A stretch of DNA of 64,000 nucleotides from Shewanella pneumatophori (GTDB lineage Bacteria > Pseudomonadota > Gammaproteobacteria > Enterobacterales > Shewanellaceae), in the NCBI RefSeq assembly GCF_023283895.1, contig NZ_JAKILB010000004.1:124001-188000 (forward strand), given 5' to 3'. Shown in pieces: positions 43,849-52,758 of this stretch. Position 1 is the stretch's first letter. Every line of letters begins with the position of its first letter. The notes under the pieces were generated by a model that was not told the DNA's origin, made no database searches, and saw nothing but the letters and a program-made list of their open reading frames with translations. The translations under genes were made by a program, and so were the position numbers.

Positions 43849-44361
43849 ATGCAAGGTTTTTTTCCTAACAAGTTAGCTCAACAAATACTCGAAATTGGGC
43901 CAAAAGCCATTGCTCGCCCTCTCGCTATTGTTCCATTTGCGTTAAAGGCTGACTTGCTAAAACGTATTCTTTCATTGTTGCTATCAGAGCAAGCAGCAGA
44001 TGATGAGCTGGAATTTTTAGAAGGTCGCTGGGTGGCAATTAATATTGAAGATTTAGGCCTAACATTTGAAGTGACCTTTGATACTAAATGGCAAGTAAGA
44101 CCAATAGAACAAGCACAAGTAACCTTTACAGCTCAGTCTAAAGACTTGCTATTAATTGCTGCGGCCAAAGAAGATCCTGATAGTTTGTTTTTCCAACGTA
44201 AACTTTGTATTGAAGGAGATACTGAACTGGGGCTTGAAGTGAAAAACTTACTTTTAGGTGTTGAGTTTGATGCTATGCCGCCAGCTCTTAAAATGACAGT
44301 GGAAAAGCTAGCCTCAGCGCTGCAAACCTTGCAAGCTAAAGCAGAGCCAAGATTTGCTTAG
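43849..44361 (+). CDS. ubiT: UbiT, SCP2-domain ubiquinone synthesis accessory factor
   Basis: 170 residues with an SCP2 sterol-carrier-like lipid-binding fold: LEGRWVAINIEDLGLTFEVTF, VTFTAQSKDLLLIAAAKEDPDSLFFQRKLCIEGDTELGLEVKNLL. UbiT replaces UbiJ in the oxygen-independent pathway, presenting the hydrophobic ubiquinone intermediates. The divergent UbiUV pair beside it makes the assignment firm. ATG 43849 is the start; the N-terminal helix (MQGFFPNKLAQQIL) is typical. No clear ribosome site is visible. The ATCTTATTTT following the stop is a weak terminator-like end. Confidence 0.9.
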   Translation: MQGFFPNKLAQQILEIGPKAIARPLAIVPFALKADLLKRILSLLLSEQAADDELEFLEGRWVAINIEDLGLTFEVTFDTKWQVRPIEQAQVTFTAQSKDLLLIAAAKEDPDSLFFQRKLCIEGDTELGLEVKNLLLGVEFDAMPPALKMTVEKLASALQTLQAKAEPRFA

Positions 44362-44444
44362 CAGCTGATATAAAGATGCACGACATTGATTGTGGTGCAT
44401 CTTATTTTAACTTTGCTGATTTTTGCGCTGACTCTAGCTCTAAG

Positions 44445-46145
44445 TTAGGCCTGTTGGCTAAAATCCACATCAAGCTCAAAAGTGAGACGCTCATTGGTTA
44501 CTGGGTGATTTAACGCTAAGCGCTGAGCATGCAAATGCAAGCGATTAGATTTCTGCCCATAAAGATCATCACCAATAATAGGTAAATGTAATCCATCTTG
44601 ATGGGCACAATGCACCCTAAGTTGATGAGTTCTACCTGTATGGGGATAAAGATATAAAACCGTTGTATTGTCGGTACGTTGCTTTACTTGCCACAGAGTA
44701 TGCGCATGTTTTCCATGTTCATAACAGACGAGTTGTCTTGGTCTATCATCAATATCGCCGCGAAGCGGTAATTGGATCTCACCGCTATCACCTACAACGA
44801 CACCTGCAACTTGCGCGACATAGCGTTTTTCAACGGTGCGGGCAATAAACTGCTTGGCTAGTGATTTATTGGCATCGCGAGTCAGTGCAATAACCATTAA
44901 GCCTGATGTTGACATATCCAGTCTGTGAACTATCAATGGCCCGGTTGCTTGGGGAAACATTGATTTCATGCGACTGTACACAGAGTCGGTTACATTTTTC
45001 CCTGGAACAGACAGAAACTCCGCTGGCTTATTTACGATAGCCATTACGTCATCTTGATAAACGATTTCAAGAGACTTTCCTTCAGCAGGATTACTTAGCA
45101 ATGGATTTTCATCCATCTCAATGCCCTTAAGCATATGGCTTAAGATAGGTTGGCACTTTCCTTGGCAGGAGCCGTAAAAGTTTTTATGCTGCTTGATTTC
45201 AGACTTAGGTGATGCGCCCCACCAAAACTCGGCCATAGCGAGCGGAGTAAGCCCTTGGCTAAACGCAAATTGCAGCAGTTTAGGTGCTGCACATTCTCCG
45301 GCGCCAGCGGGAGGCTGCTCGGTTGGGCTGTCTTTAAAGATCTGGTTTAGATTTTTAAGCTCACCCGCTTGGTTTAAAAATTGATACTGAGCAAAAATCT
45401 GTTTTTGTAAACTATTCGAATGTTGTGCTCGCTCGGCTTTAATTGCTGCAATGTCAGCAACTAGAGCGTTTAGCGCCGTTGCCACAAGGTTGCACTGCTC
45501 ATCCCATTCAAGCTTAATCGCTTTTAAGTGAAACTTTTCTGCGACACTTTCTTTGCCTAATACAATGTTAAGCTCTGCAAGCTCGGTCGCAGATTGATTA
45601 GCTTCGGCGAGTAAGCGGCGTTGTTTGCGGCTTTTACGGTTCTCAATGATCTCTGCGCGCATCGCTTCAAGTGCTGCGTTTTCTTGTTCGCGCAGCGCTG
45701 TGAGCTTAGCTGTTAAGCTATCAATGTCTGGGTTGGACTCTGCAGTTTGCAGCTTGGCAGTTAATTGGTTAAGCGCTTGCATACCCGCATGAAAAAAACT
45801 TTCTTGAGCTAGCATATCGAATACTGGCGGCACAAATCCTTTAAGTAGGTTTTGCTCAGCGAGTTTGCCAGAAAATGCAGACAAATAGCCTAACTCGCCA
45901 TGTTGATTACGTACTAGTAGTACACCAAACATCTTGCCAATTGCAGCTGTTGTATCTTCACCATTAGCTAGGCCAAAGTTATGTTGCCAGTCAGTTTGAG
46001 TCGCTAAGTACTCTTGCAGTTCTGAGGCCGCCAATAAGCACAGCGGGTGCGGCTCATAGTAAAAAGGAAAGGTGAAACGCTCAGGTAACTGATAACTATC
46101 GATAGCTGATTTAAAAGCGGTAAAACAGTGTTGCGCTGAGTACAT
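44445..46145 (-). CDS. RluA-type pseudouridine synthase with long N-terminal extension
   Basis: The C-terminal ~220 residues are a RluA-family pseudouridine synthase: IVYQDDVMAIVNKPAEFLSVPGK, the catalytic HRLDMSTSGLMV (D410), RTVEKRYVAQV and HTGRTHQLRVH. The N-terminal ~340 residues are unusual, with a long charged coiled-coil (LTAKLTALREQENAALEAMRAEIIENRKSRKQRR) and a Cys-containing segment (GAGECAAPKLLQFAFSQ, GSCQGKCQPIL). This longer form is recurrent in marine gammaproteobacteria; its RNA target is unknown. ATG 46145 with CAGGTG upstream is preferred to GTG 46151. It converges on ubiT. Confidence 0.85.
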   Translation of the reverse strand: MYSAQHCFTAFKSAIDSYQLPERFTFPFYYEPHPLCLLAASELQEYLATQTDWQHNFGLANGEDTTAAIGKMFGVLLVRNQHGELGYLSAFSGKLAEQNLLKGFVPPVFDMLAQESFFHAGMQALNQLTAKLQTAESNPDIDSLTAKLTALREQENAALEAMRAEIIENRKSRKQRRLLAEANQSATELAELNIVLGKESVAEKFHLKAIKLEWDEQCNLVATALNALVADIAAIKAERAQHSNSLQKQIFAQYQFLNQAGELKNLNQIFKDSPTEQPPAGAGECAAPKLLQFAFSQGLTPLAMAEFWWGASPKSEIKQHKNFYGSCQGKCQPILSHMLKGIEMDENPLLSNPAEGKSLEIVYQDDVMAIVNKPAEFLSVPGKNVTDSVYSRMKSMFPQATGPLIVHRLDMSTSGLMVIALTRDANKSLAKQFIARTVEKRYVAQVAGVVVGDSGEIQLPLRGDIDDRPRQLVCYEHGKHAHTLWQVKQRTDNTTVLYLYPHTGRTHQLRVHCAHQDGLHLPIIGDDLYGQKSNRLHLHAQRLALNHPVTNERLTFELDVDFSQQA

Positions 46146-46151
46146 GGGCAC

Positions 46152-46506
46152 CTGACATCTTTTTTGGGCTGGATAGATAATTGCTAAGTCAAAATAAGTT
46201 TAGCTAGCGAGCTTGCAGTGGGCCGAGATTTTACTCTCTCAAGCGGGGGAAGTCATCTGCCTAGCTATGATTTTACCAAAACTGAAATTGGCATAAACCT
46301 GACTCTGTATATTTTAACCTATGGCGGGCGAATTAACGCTGACAGAACAAGGGCTGAGATAGTTAAGATAGACTTAACTAAGATTGATTCGGAATAAGTG
46401 TGTGCTTGTTAATGAAAACGGAAAATAGCTAAACTGCAGCTAACAATTATATGATTTATTAGCCTATTTTTTACTTGAGATAGGTAGTTTATTTTAAGGA
46501 CTTATC
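46152..46506. other. Divergent intergenic region
   Basis: About 355 bases between the pseudouridine synthase and DUF1287 genes. I see no ORF, repeat or clear operator; AAGGA at 46496-46500 is the ribosome site of the downstream gene. Confidence 0.5.
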
Positions 46507-47109
46507 ATGGAACGAATAGGTTTAATTTTGTTATTTCAAGGATTACTGCTTAGCTCGGCTCAGGCTGATGTTGCAACATTTAATACTCAGTTGGTACAAG
46601 CGGCAATGGACAGAACTGCGCACCAAGTTAAATATGATGGTCGCTATTTTAAGCTCGATTATCCTAACGGTGATGTACCAGCCAATATCGGGGTTTGTAC
46701 CGATGTGGTTATTCGAAGTTATCGTCAGTTAGGAATAGATCTACAAGTATTGGTGCATGAGGATATGGATAGTGCTTTTGCTCAATATCCCTCTAAAAGA
46801 ATTTGGGGATTAAGTCGCCCTGATAAGAATATAGATCATCGCAGAGTACCTAACCTGCAAACTTTTTTTACTCGTCATGGGCAGAAACTAGCGGTGAGTA
46901 ATGATGGTGCAGATTATCAAGCGGGTGACATAGTCACATGGATGTTGCCGGGTAACTTACCCCATATAGGAATACTGGTAGAGCAAACATCTTCTGATCA
47001 AAAGCGGCCGCTAGTTGTGCATAATATAGGTGCAGGACCACAGCTTGAAGATATGTTGTTTGAATATCCAATAACGGGTCATTATCGTTATCAGCCTAGT
47101 TCACATTAA
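46507..47109 (+). CDS. DUF1287 secreted protein, NlpC/P60-like fold
   Basis: 200 residues beginning with a signal peptide (MERIGLILLFQGLLLSSAQA, cleavage before DVATF). The DUF1287 core follows: VKYDGRYFKLDYPNGDVPANIGVCTDVVIRSYRQLG with C64, IDHRRVPNLQTFF, and DIVTWMLPGNLPHIGIL with a conserved His. The Cys/His pattern is like the NlpC/P60 amidase fold, so a periplasmic peptidoglycan-active cysteine hydrolase is plausible, but I know of no proven activity for the family. ATG 46507 has AAGGA seven bases upstream. Confidence 0.8.
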   Translation: MERIGLILLFQGLLLSSAQADVATFNTQLVQAAMDRTAHQVKYDGRYFKLDYPNGDVPANIGVCTDVVIRSYRQLGIDLQVLVHEDMDSAFAQYPSKRIWGLSRPDKNIDHRRVPNLQTFFTRHGQKLAVSNDGADYQAGDIVTWMLPGNLPHIGILVEQTSSDQKRPLVVHNIGAGPQLEDMLFEYPITGHYRYQPSSH

Positions 47110-47286
47110 GTCTCTAGAATTCAAGCATTTTTAGTTTAGTTCAGCCTAGCTTTACTTTTTACGATACGGTTGTGTGTTTCAGGGCTTATGCAGGTACTAG
47201 TACTCTGGGCTAAGTATCAGCGTGATAAAGTATTAAAGTAGGAAATAGCATAGTGTAAGTCGAAGCGTGTCGTCGAAGCTAGGCCA

Positions 47287-47319
47287 TAAAAAATGGAGCC
47301 GTTTGGCTCCATTTTTTAT
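47287..47319. terminator. Intrinsic terminator near the ferredoxin gene
   Basis: AAAAAATGGAGCC / GGCTCCATTTTTT with GTTT loop, T tracts on both strands. It ends the minus-strand ferredoxin transcript and may stop read-through from the DUF1287 gene. Confidence 0.9.
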
Positions 47320-47330
47320 TCAATTCTTGC

Positions 47331-47654
<324 letters not shown>

Positions 47655-47837
47655 CTAATTATATCATACAAAGGGCTGCAGACTAGGCTCGTTGCGAGCT
47701 GAAGACGGACTTATATCATGCAAGAAGCAAGTTAGTAAGCCAGGTCTGTAATTTATTAAGACTAAGATGGGCTTAGTGCGAATATAGACAGGCTTTCTAT
47801 ATTTATTTATAACTACAAGCCTTAGTAAGGGGGAGCT

Positions 47838-48866
47838 ATGTCATCAGATCCTAGATCAAATGCGTATAATGAAGCTATTCCGCTTATTCAACGTCATGAT
47901 GTCGTATTTTTTGCAAGTTTGCTAAAAGGGTTAGATGAGAATATCTACCCTATGTTGCATCAGGCTAAAGTCCCTGTTGACCTCTACTCAAGTGAAAGTA
48001 ACTATGATTATCTTCCTGAAAATACTGTAAAAAATCTTATTCAAACGCTTGGTGAAAAGCTGGCTCCTACGGAGTTTGTTCAGCTAATCCAAAGCGCATG
48101 TAAAAATATTTATATTCCACAATTTATTAGACGTTTAACCCAAGCTAGTTCGTTAAAATCTGCCCTAGATGAGTTTTCTGAGCAGTTAAAGTCTAATATG
48201 ACTCACACGAATGTTTATACTCAATTTACTGGTGGGAGCTGGTGGATAGTCAGAGAAAAACAAGGAGTGGATCAGGCGTGGTTCACTCATGCGGAGTTAT
48301 TTTCAGCGATATTTATTTGTGAGTTGCTATCAGCGCTCACTCGTAATCAATGGCAGCCAAAGCAAGTTGGGCTTCAGTCTGCTAATGCCGCTATTTTTGC
48401 TACATTGCCACAACTAACTCGAACCCAGTTTTTTACAGCTAGGCCAGTAACGGCTTTTTCTATTTGTGAAAGTCTAATGATGGCGCCTGTTACTCACCCT
48501 TTTCTTTCTACTACAGAGCATATTGCAGCAGAACCGGAACTAAGTTGTTTTCTCACAACCTTCAAGCTAGCCATCCAACCCTACCTGTCTATGGGTAAGT
48601 TACCCATAAAAAGTGCAGCGCAAATCCTGCAACTGAATGTGAGAACCTTGCAGCGACGACTAGCAAGGGAAGGGGTTAACTATGGCGAAATGATAGAGCA
48701 AATGGTGCTTGAGCAAACCTTAGATCTATTAAAGTGCCCTTCACTTAAGATCACTGCGATTGCTATTAGAATGGGCTATTCAGATGCTGCTCATTTTACT
48801 CGAGCTTTTAAACGTCAAATGAACATGACCCCCAGTCAATTTCGGCAACAGTTCAAGCAGCATTAA
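47838..48866 (+). CDS. AraC-family transcriptional regulator (OruR/ArgR-like)
   Basis: 342 residues. The N-terminal ~200 residues match the 'arabinose-binding domain of AraC, N-terminal' type used in regulators of amino-acid or lipid catabolism (pattern DLYSSESNYDYLPENTVKNLIQTLGE). The C-terminal double helix-turn-helix is SAAQILQLNVRTLQRRLAREGVNY ... ITAIAIRMGYSDAAHFTRAFKRQMNMTPSQFR. ATG 47838 follows AAGGGGGAG. It precedes, on the same strand and 228 bases away, a secreted amidohydrolase gene and may control that cluster. Confidence 0.87.
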   Translation: MSSDPRSNAYNEAIPLIQRHDVVFFASLLKGLDENIYPMLHQAKVPVDLYSSESNYDYLPENTVKNLIQTLGEKLAPTEFVQLIQSACKNIYIPQFIRRLTQASSLKSALDEFSEQLKSNMTHTNVYTQFTGGSWWIVREKQGVDQAWFTHAELFSAIFICELLSALTRNQWQPKQVGLQSANAAIFATLPQLTRTQFFTARPVTAFSICESLMMAPVTHPFLSTTEHIAAEPELSCFLTTFKLAIQPYLSMGKLPIKSAAQILQLNVRTLQRRLAREGVNYGEMIEQMVLEQTLDLLKCPSLKITAIAIRMGYSDAAHFTRAFKRQMNMTPSQFRQQFKQH

Positions 48867-49094
48867 TCACTGCAATTATTGCGCAACAGCTCAGTTACTC
48901 ATTATTCACTCTGTGTCATCAAATGGCTATTACGCTTGCTTGATGTAGGTCATAATTTCATCTAAGTTACATTGTGTTAGCGATAAGTTGTTGATATGTA
49001 ATATCTGTAATTGCTAATACTGTAACGCTTTTTTAAGTATGGAATGTTACGCGAGGTGAGTTATCACCAAGCATGGATAACTAGAGGTGATTGA

Positions 49095-50474
49095 ATGAAA
49101 TTCCGAACGTTGAAGATGTCAGTTGTTGCTGTTTCTTGCTCATTAGCTTTTTCTGTTAGCGCAGAGTCGACGCTATTTACCAACGTCAATGTGTTTGACG
49201 GCAAAAAAGATGAGTTACTAAAAAACTATCAAGTCTTAGTGGTAGATAACAAGATCACTAAAGTGTCTAGTGAGGCCATTACAGTTCAAGATGCCAAAGT
49301 TATTGACGGTAAAGGGATGACTTTAATGCCTGGACTGATTGAGGGTCATGGTCATTTGCAGATGAACGGTTCTTCATTGCCGGATATTGAAAATAATCGT
49401 AACTGGGAAGAGTTAGCCGCCCGTTCAGCTGCTCGAGCTAAATCGGCGTTAATGTCAGGGTTTACTACTTGGCGCGATGCTGGCGGTATGGGCGCAGGTC
49501 TAAAAAAGACCATCGATAGCGGTGAGCTAGTGGGTCCTCGCATTTACCCGTCTGGCGCATTTATTGGTCCAACTGGATCCCATGCCGACTTTCGTAATTT
49601 CACTACTCCTAATGAAACCTTTTATGGTCATAACTCGTCAGGTGGCCGTTTAGGTATGAGCTGCACCGCAGACAGTATTGGTGATATCAAAGCTTGTGCT
49701 CGCCAAAACTACATGCAAGGTGCCACTCAAATTAAACTGATGTCCAGTGGCGGCGTAGCATCATCATTCGACCCTTGGCAGCTCAATGCCTATTCACTTG
49801 AAGAGTTACAAGCTGCAGTTGAAGTGGCTAATGCCTATGGTTCTTATGCCATGTCGCATGCCTATAGCAAAGTATCACTACTGCGCAACCTAGAGGCTGG
49901 AGTGAAAACCCTAGAGCACGCCTTTATGTTTGATAAAGATGTCTATAAAGCAATGAAGAAAAACGATGCCTATATGACGACGAATATGACGGCTTTCTCA
50001 CCTTATTTAGGTGAAATTGAGGCGATTAATTCAAATCCAGCTTCTGCACGAAAAGCTAAAACAGCCCAAGCAGCTTTTGGTGACTACATTGATAACGTTA
50101 ATAAGTATCAACCCAAACTAGGTTTTCACGTGGACTGTGTTGGCGGAGTAGCGGCTTGTGAACAGCAAGCAGATCACTCTATTTACTTAAGTGGTAAGTT
50201 TTTAGGTAATCACTATACCTTGCTGTCGATGACTTCGGTAAATGGTGAAATCGTTAAATTAGCAGGTGAAGTATTAGACCCTTACTTTGAAGGCAAGCTA
50301 GGTGTTGTTGAAGAGGGCGCATACGCAGACTTATTGCTGGTTGATGGTAACCCACTAAAAGACTTAACGGTAATTGGTGCCAATGAAAAATGGTTTGATG
50401 CTCCCAAACGCGATGGTATTGAGACAATGAAGATCATTATGAAAGACGGTGTGATTTATAAAAATACCCTGTAA
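49095..50474 (+). CDS. Secreted amidohydrolase (imidazolonepropionase/prolidase-like)
   Basis: 459 residues with signal peptide (cleavage after AFSVSA). Amidohydrolase superfamily TIM barrel: metal ligands in EGHGHLQMNG, a Lys for carboxylation in TQIKLMSSGG, His in YAMSHAYSK and TLEHAFMF, and an Asp likely in GFHVDCVGG. The C-terminal strand ADLLLVDGNPLKDLTVIG closes the small beta domain. Relatives include Xaa-Pro dipeptidases and carboxypeptidase-like hydrolases of N-acyl amino acids; the substrate is unknown. ATG 49095 has AGAGGTG upstream. Followed by a DUF3299 protein and a porin, all exported. Confidence 0.85.
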   Translation: MKFRTLKMSVVAVSCSLAFSVSAESTLFTNVNVFDGKKDELLKNYQVLVVDNKITKVSSEAITVQDAKVIDGKGMTLMPGLIEGHGHLQMNGSSLPDIENNRNWEELAARSAARAKSALMSGFTTWRDAGGMGAGLKKTIDSGELVGPRIYPSGAFIGPTGSHADFRNFTTPNETFYGHNSSGGRLGMSCTADSIGDIKACARQNYMQGATQIKLMSSGGVASSFDPWQLNAYSLEELQAAVEVANAYGSYAMSHAYSKVSLLRNLEAGVKTLEHAFMFDKDVYKAMKKNDAYMTTNMTAFSPYLGEIEAINSNPASARKAKTAQAAFGDYIDNVNKYQPKLGFHVDCVGGVAACEQQADHSIYLSGKFLGNHYTLLSMTSVNGEIVKLAGEVLDPYFEGKLGVVEEGAYADLLLVDGNPLKDLTVIGANEKWFDAPKRDGIETMKIIMKDGVIYKNTL

Positions 50475-50617
50475 AGGTTCCATTGCGAAATTAAAGGTGA
50501 GTGCTTTTACTTGCCTTTTTATTCGCAGCTTTTCATTGGCAATATGGCTTTGAAAAGTAGGTCATTAAAATCAGCGCTTAAGCGTTGATTAGCAAAATCC
50601 AAGTTTTAGAGGTAGCG

Positions 50618-51343
50618 ATGAAAAAAGTATTGTTAGTGTGTTTGAGTTTATTTTTTACGGTGCAAGCAAACTCTGAAAACTTAGATATCGCCAGCCCTGA
50701 TCTACCAACACTGGATTGGCAGTTATTAGCTCCTACTGTTAACGAACAAGATGTGAGCTTGCCTGAGGTAACCGACAGTCAAAAACGATTACTGGCTACG
50801 GTGATCCAGTTTCAAAATAGCGCCGAGTCGGCAGATCAAGCACGAGTGACTAAGGCTAGAAAGCATTTAAGTGATGCAGGAATTGATGTTGATGCGGCGC
50901 TTGATGCAAGAGCACGTTATATGGCGCTTGCACAGCGAAAAGCAGAGAGTGTAAATACTGAGATTAATGGTAAGCGAGTTAGCATGTCAGGCTTTGTGGT
51001 GCCAACAAAATTTAACGGTGTTAAAGCGACTGAATTTTTATTACTGCCTTATGCTGGAGCGTGCATTCACATGCCGCCACCAGCGGCAAATCAAATAGTG
51101 AAGCTGAGTTATCCAGCAGGTTTTGAAGTTGAAAATGTACAATTTCCAGTGACGGTTAGCGGCACGATTAACGCAAATAAACAAACGGAATTGGTGCAGC
51201 TGGTTGATGGCAAGATGAATGTCACTATGGGCTACGCCATGGAGGCTCTCACGATTGATAAATATTATGGTGATGCAATTTCTAATCCTGTATCGGGCTC
51301 AAATCCGCAAGATGGTATAGGGCATAAAGGTCATGTTCATTAA
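50618..51343 (+). CDS. DUF3299 periplasmic protein
   Basis: 241 residues with signal peptide MKKVLLVCLSLFFTVQA. The DUF3299 block is clear: RVSMSGFVVPTKFNGVKATEFLLLPYAGACIHMPPPAANQIVKLSY; the Cys-Ile-His with prolines suggests metal or thiol chemistry. The C terminus GHKGHVH is His-rich and may bind metal. Relatives are often next to ABC-type or copper/zinc-related export genes, but the function is unproven. ATG 50618 follows AGAGGTAG; the earlier in-frame start (50585) lies before the signal peptide. It sits 143 bases after the amidohydrolase and 44 bases before the porin gene. Confidence 0.8.
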   Translation: MKKVLLVCLSLFFTVQANSENLDIASPDLPTLDWQLLAPTVNEQDVSLPEVTDSQKRLLATVIQFQNSAESADQARVTKARKHLSDAGIDVDAALDARARYMALAQRKAESVNTEINGKRVSMSGFVVPTKFNGVKATEFLLLPYAGACIHMPPPAANQIVKLSYPAGFEVENVQFPVTVSGTINANKQTELVQLVDGKMNVTMGYAMEALTIDKYYGDAISNPVSGSNPQDGIGHKGHVH

Positions 51344-51387
51344 TTGATTCATACACATGGAGTTGCGTGAGCGAATAAGGAAACAAT

Positions 51388-52644
51388 ATGAATACTAATA
51401 TTAAGAGCATGCGTATGTCGTTTTTGATTGGGGCAAGTTTGGCTTGCACTGGTAGTTTGTTTAGCCCAGAGAGTCATGCCAGTACCAGCTTTGGTAGCCC
51501 AAATACGGTTGATAACACCATTAAAGAGAACACGCGTAAAAAAGAGTCTTGGCGTGAAAACTTGGCGAGTGAGCATAATCTGACTCTAGGGCTTGATTAT
51601 CAAGTATTGGGATTATCGGCAAGTTCTCCAACAGCTGGTGGCGCTGATAGCTCGGCCGCTGGAGTGGCTCGATTTTATGGTTCTTGGAATTTAATAGGCA
51701 TAGAAAGCGGTAACGTTGGTGGACTTGTTTGGAAAGTTGAGCATAGACATGGTTATACCGATACCGCTCCTAAAGCTTACTCATTTATAGAGCCGGGTCT
51801 CGGTTATATCGGTATGATAGGTCCAGCCTATAGCGATCAAGGTGGAAGACTGACCAATCTTTATTGGAAACAACAGTTTAATCAAGGAAAAACCGCCTTA
51901 ATGGCCGGGTACTTAGATACTTCTGATTACGTTGACACTTATGCATTAGCGAGTCCTTGGACTGGCTTTACCAACTTAGCATTTAGTACTGGAGCGGGTG
52001 CTATAGGCTTACCAGACGATGGGGTTTTGGGTTTAGCCGTTGGCCATATGATTAATGATAATATTTATATCATTGCTGGGGCTGCAGATGCGAAAGGGCG
52101 CTCAGATAAACCATTAGATGGTTTTGATACGTTATTCAATGAACATAAGTTGTTTACTAGCTTTGAGCTGGGTTGGACTGCATCACAAGAGCATATTTAT
52201 ACAGACAATTTGCATGTGACTTTGTGGCATATGGACGGCGGCACTCAACATAACCTCACTCAGCCAAGTGAAAGTGGTCAAGGGATTAACTTTTCGGCTA
52301 GCTTCTTTGTTACGCCGCAATTAATGCCATTTGTGAGGGGCGGCGTCTCTGAGGGCGATGTCGCGCTTTACGATAAATCGCTAACTCTAGGTGTGGGGTA
52401 TTTTGGTTTAGGCGGCGAGAAAAATAACTTAGGTTTTGCGGTTAACTTTAGCGAAGTGAATCAAAACTTAGGCAAAGCCTATGGTGTGACTGACGACAAG
52501 CAGTTTACCTCTGAGCTTTATTACAATATGAGTTTGGGTGAATTTGTCCAGCTAACACCTAATGTTCAATATATTGATAACCCTGCGATTTCAACAGAGA
52601 AAGACACTTGGGTTATAGGCTTGCGAGCTCGAGTGAGTTTTTAG
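51388..52644 (+). CDS. OprB-like carbohydrate-selective porin
   Basis: 418 residues: signal peptide (cleavage near SHA), then alternating aromatic and small residues of an outer-membrane beta barrel, ending in ...LRARVSF with C-terminal Phe. Segments such as LGLDYQVLGLSAS, GSWNLIGIESGNVGGLVWKVEHRHGYTD, QFNQGKTALMAGYLDTSDYVD and TPNVQYIDNPA are typical of OprB-like porins. The natural substrate need not be a sugar. ATG 51388 follows AAGGAAA. It probably provides outer-membrane entry for the amidohydrolase's substrate. Confidence 0.78.
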   Translation: MNTNIKSMRMSFLIGASLACTGSLFSPESHASTSFGSPNTVDNTIKENTRKKESWRENLASEHNLTLGLDYQVLGLSASSPTAGGADSSAAGVARFYGSWNLIGIESGNVGGLVWKVEHRHGYTDTAPKAYSFIEPGLGYIGMIGPAYSDQGGRLTNLYWKQQFNQGKTALMAGYLDTSDYVDTYALASPWTGFTNLAFSTGAGAIGLPDDGVLGLAVGHMINDNIYIIAGAADAKGRSDKPLDGFDTLFNEHKLFTSFELGWTASQEHIYTDNLHVTLWHMDGGTQHNLTQPSESGQGINFSASFFVTPQLMPFVRGGVSEGDVALYDKSLTLGVGYFGLGGEKNNLGFAVNFSEVNQNLGKAYGVTDDKQFTSELYYNMSLGEFVQLTPNVQYIDNPAISTEKDTWVIGLRARVSF

Positions 52645-52673
52645 TCGGTTATTAGCTTGAAAATTTAACTTAC

Positions 52674-52704
52674 AAAAAGGCCTCCATTGTGGAGGCCTTT
52701 TTAG
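52674..52704. terminator. Intrinsic terminator, porin / trhP
   Basis: AAAAAGGCCTCCA / TGGAGGCCTTTTT with a TTG loop; T tracts on both strands serve the porin gene and the convergent trhP. Confidence 0.93.
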
Positions 52705-52758
52705 TGGTCATTTGCTGAGGCTATAAGTTTCTGCGCTCAGCAAAAGATAGTATTTATA

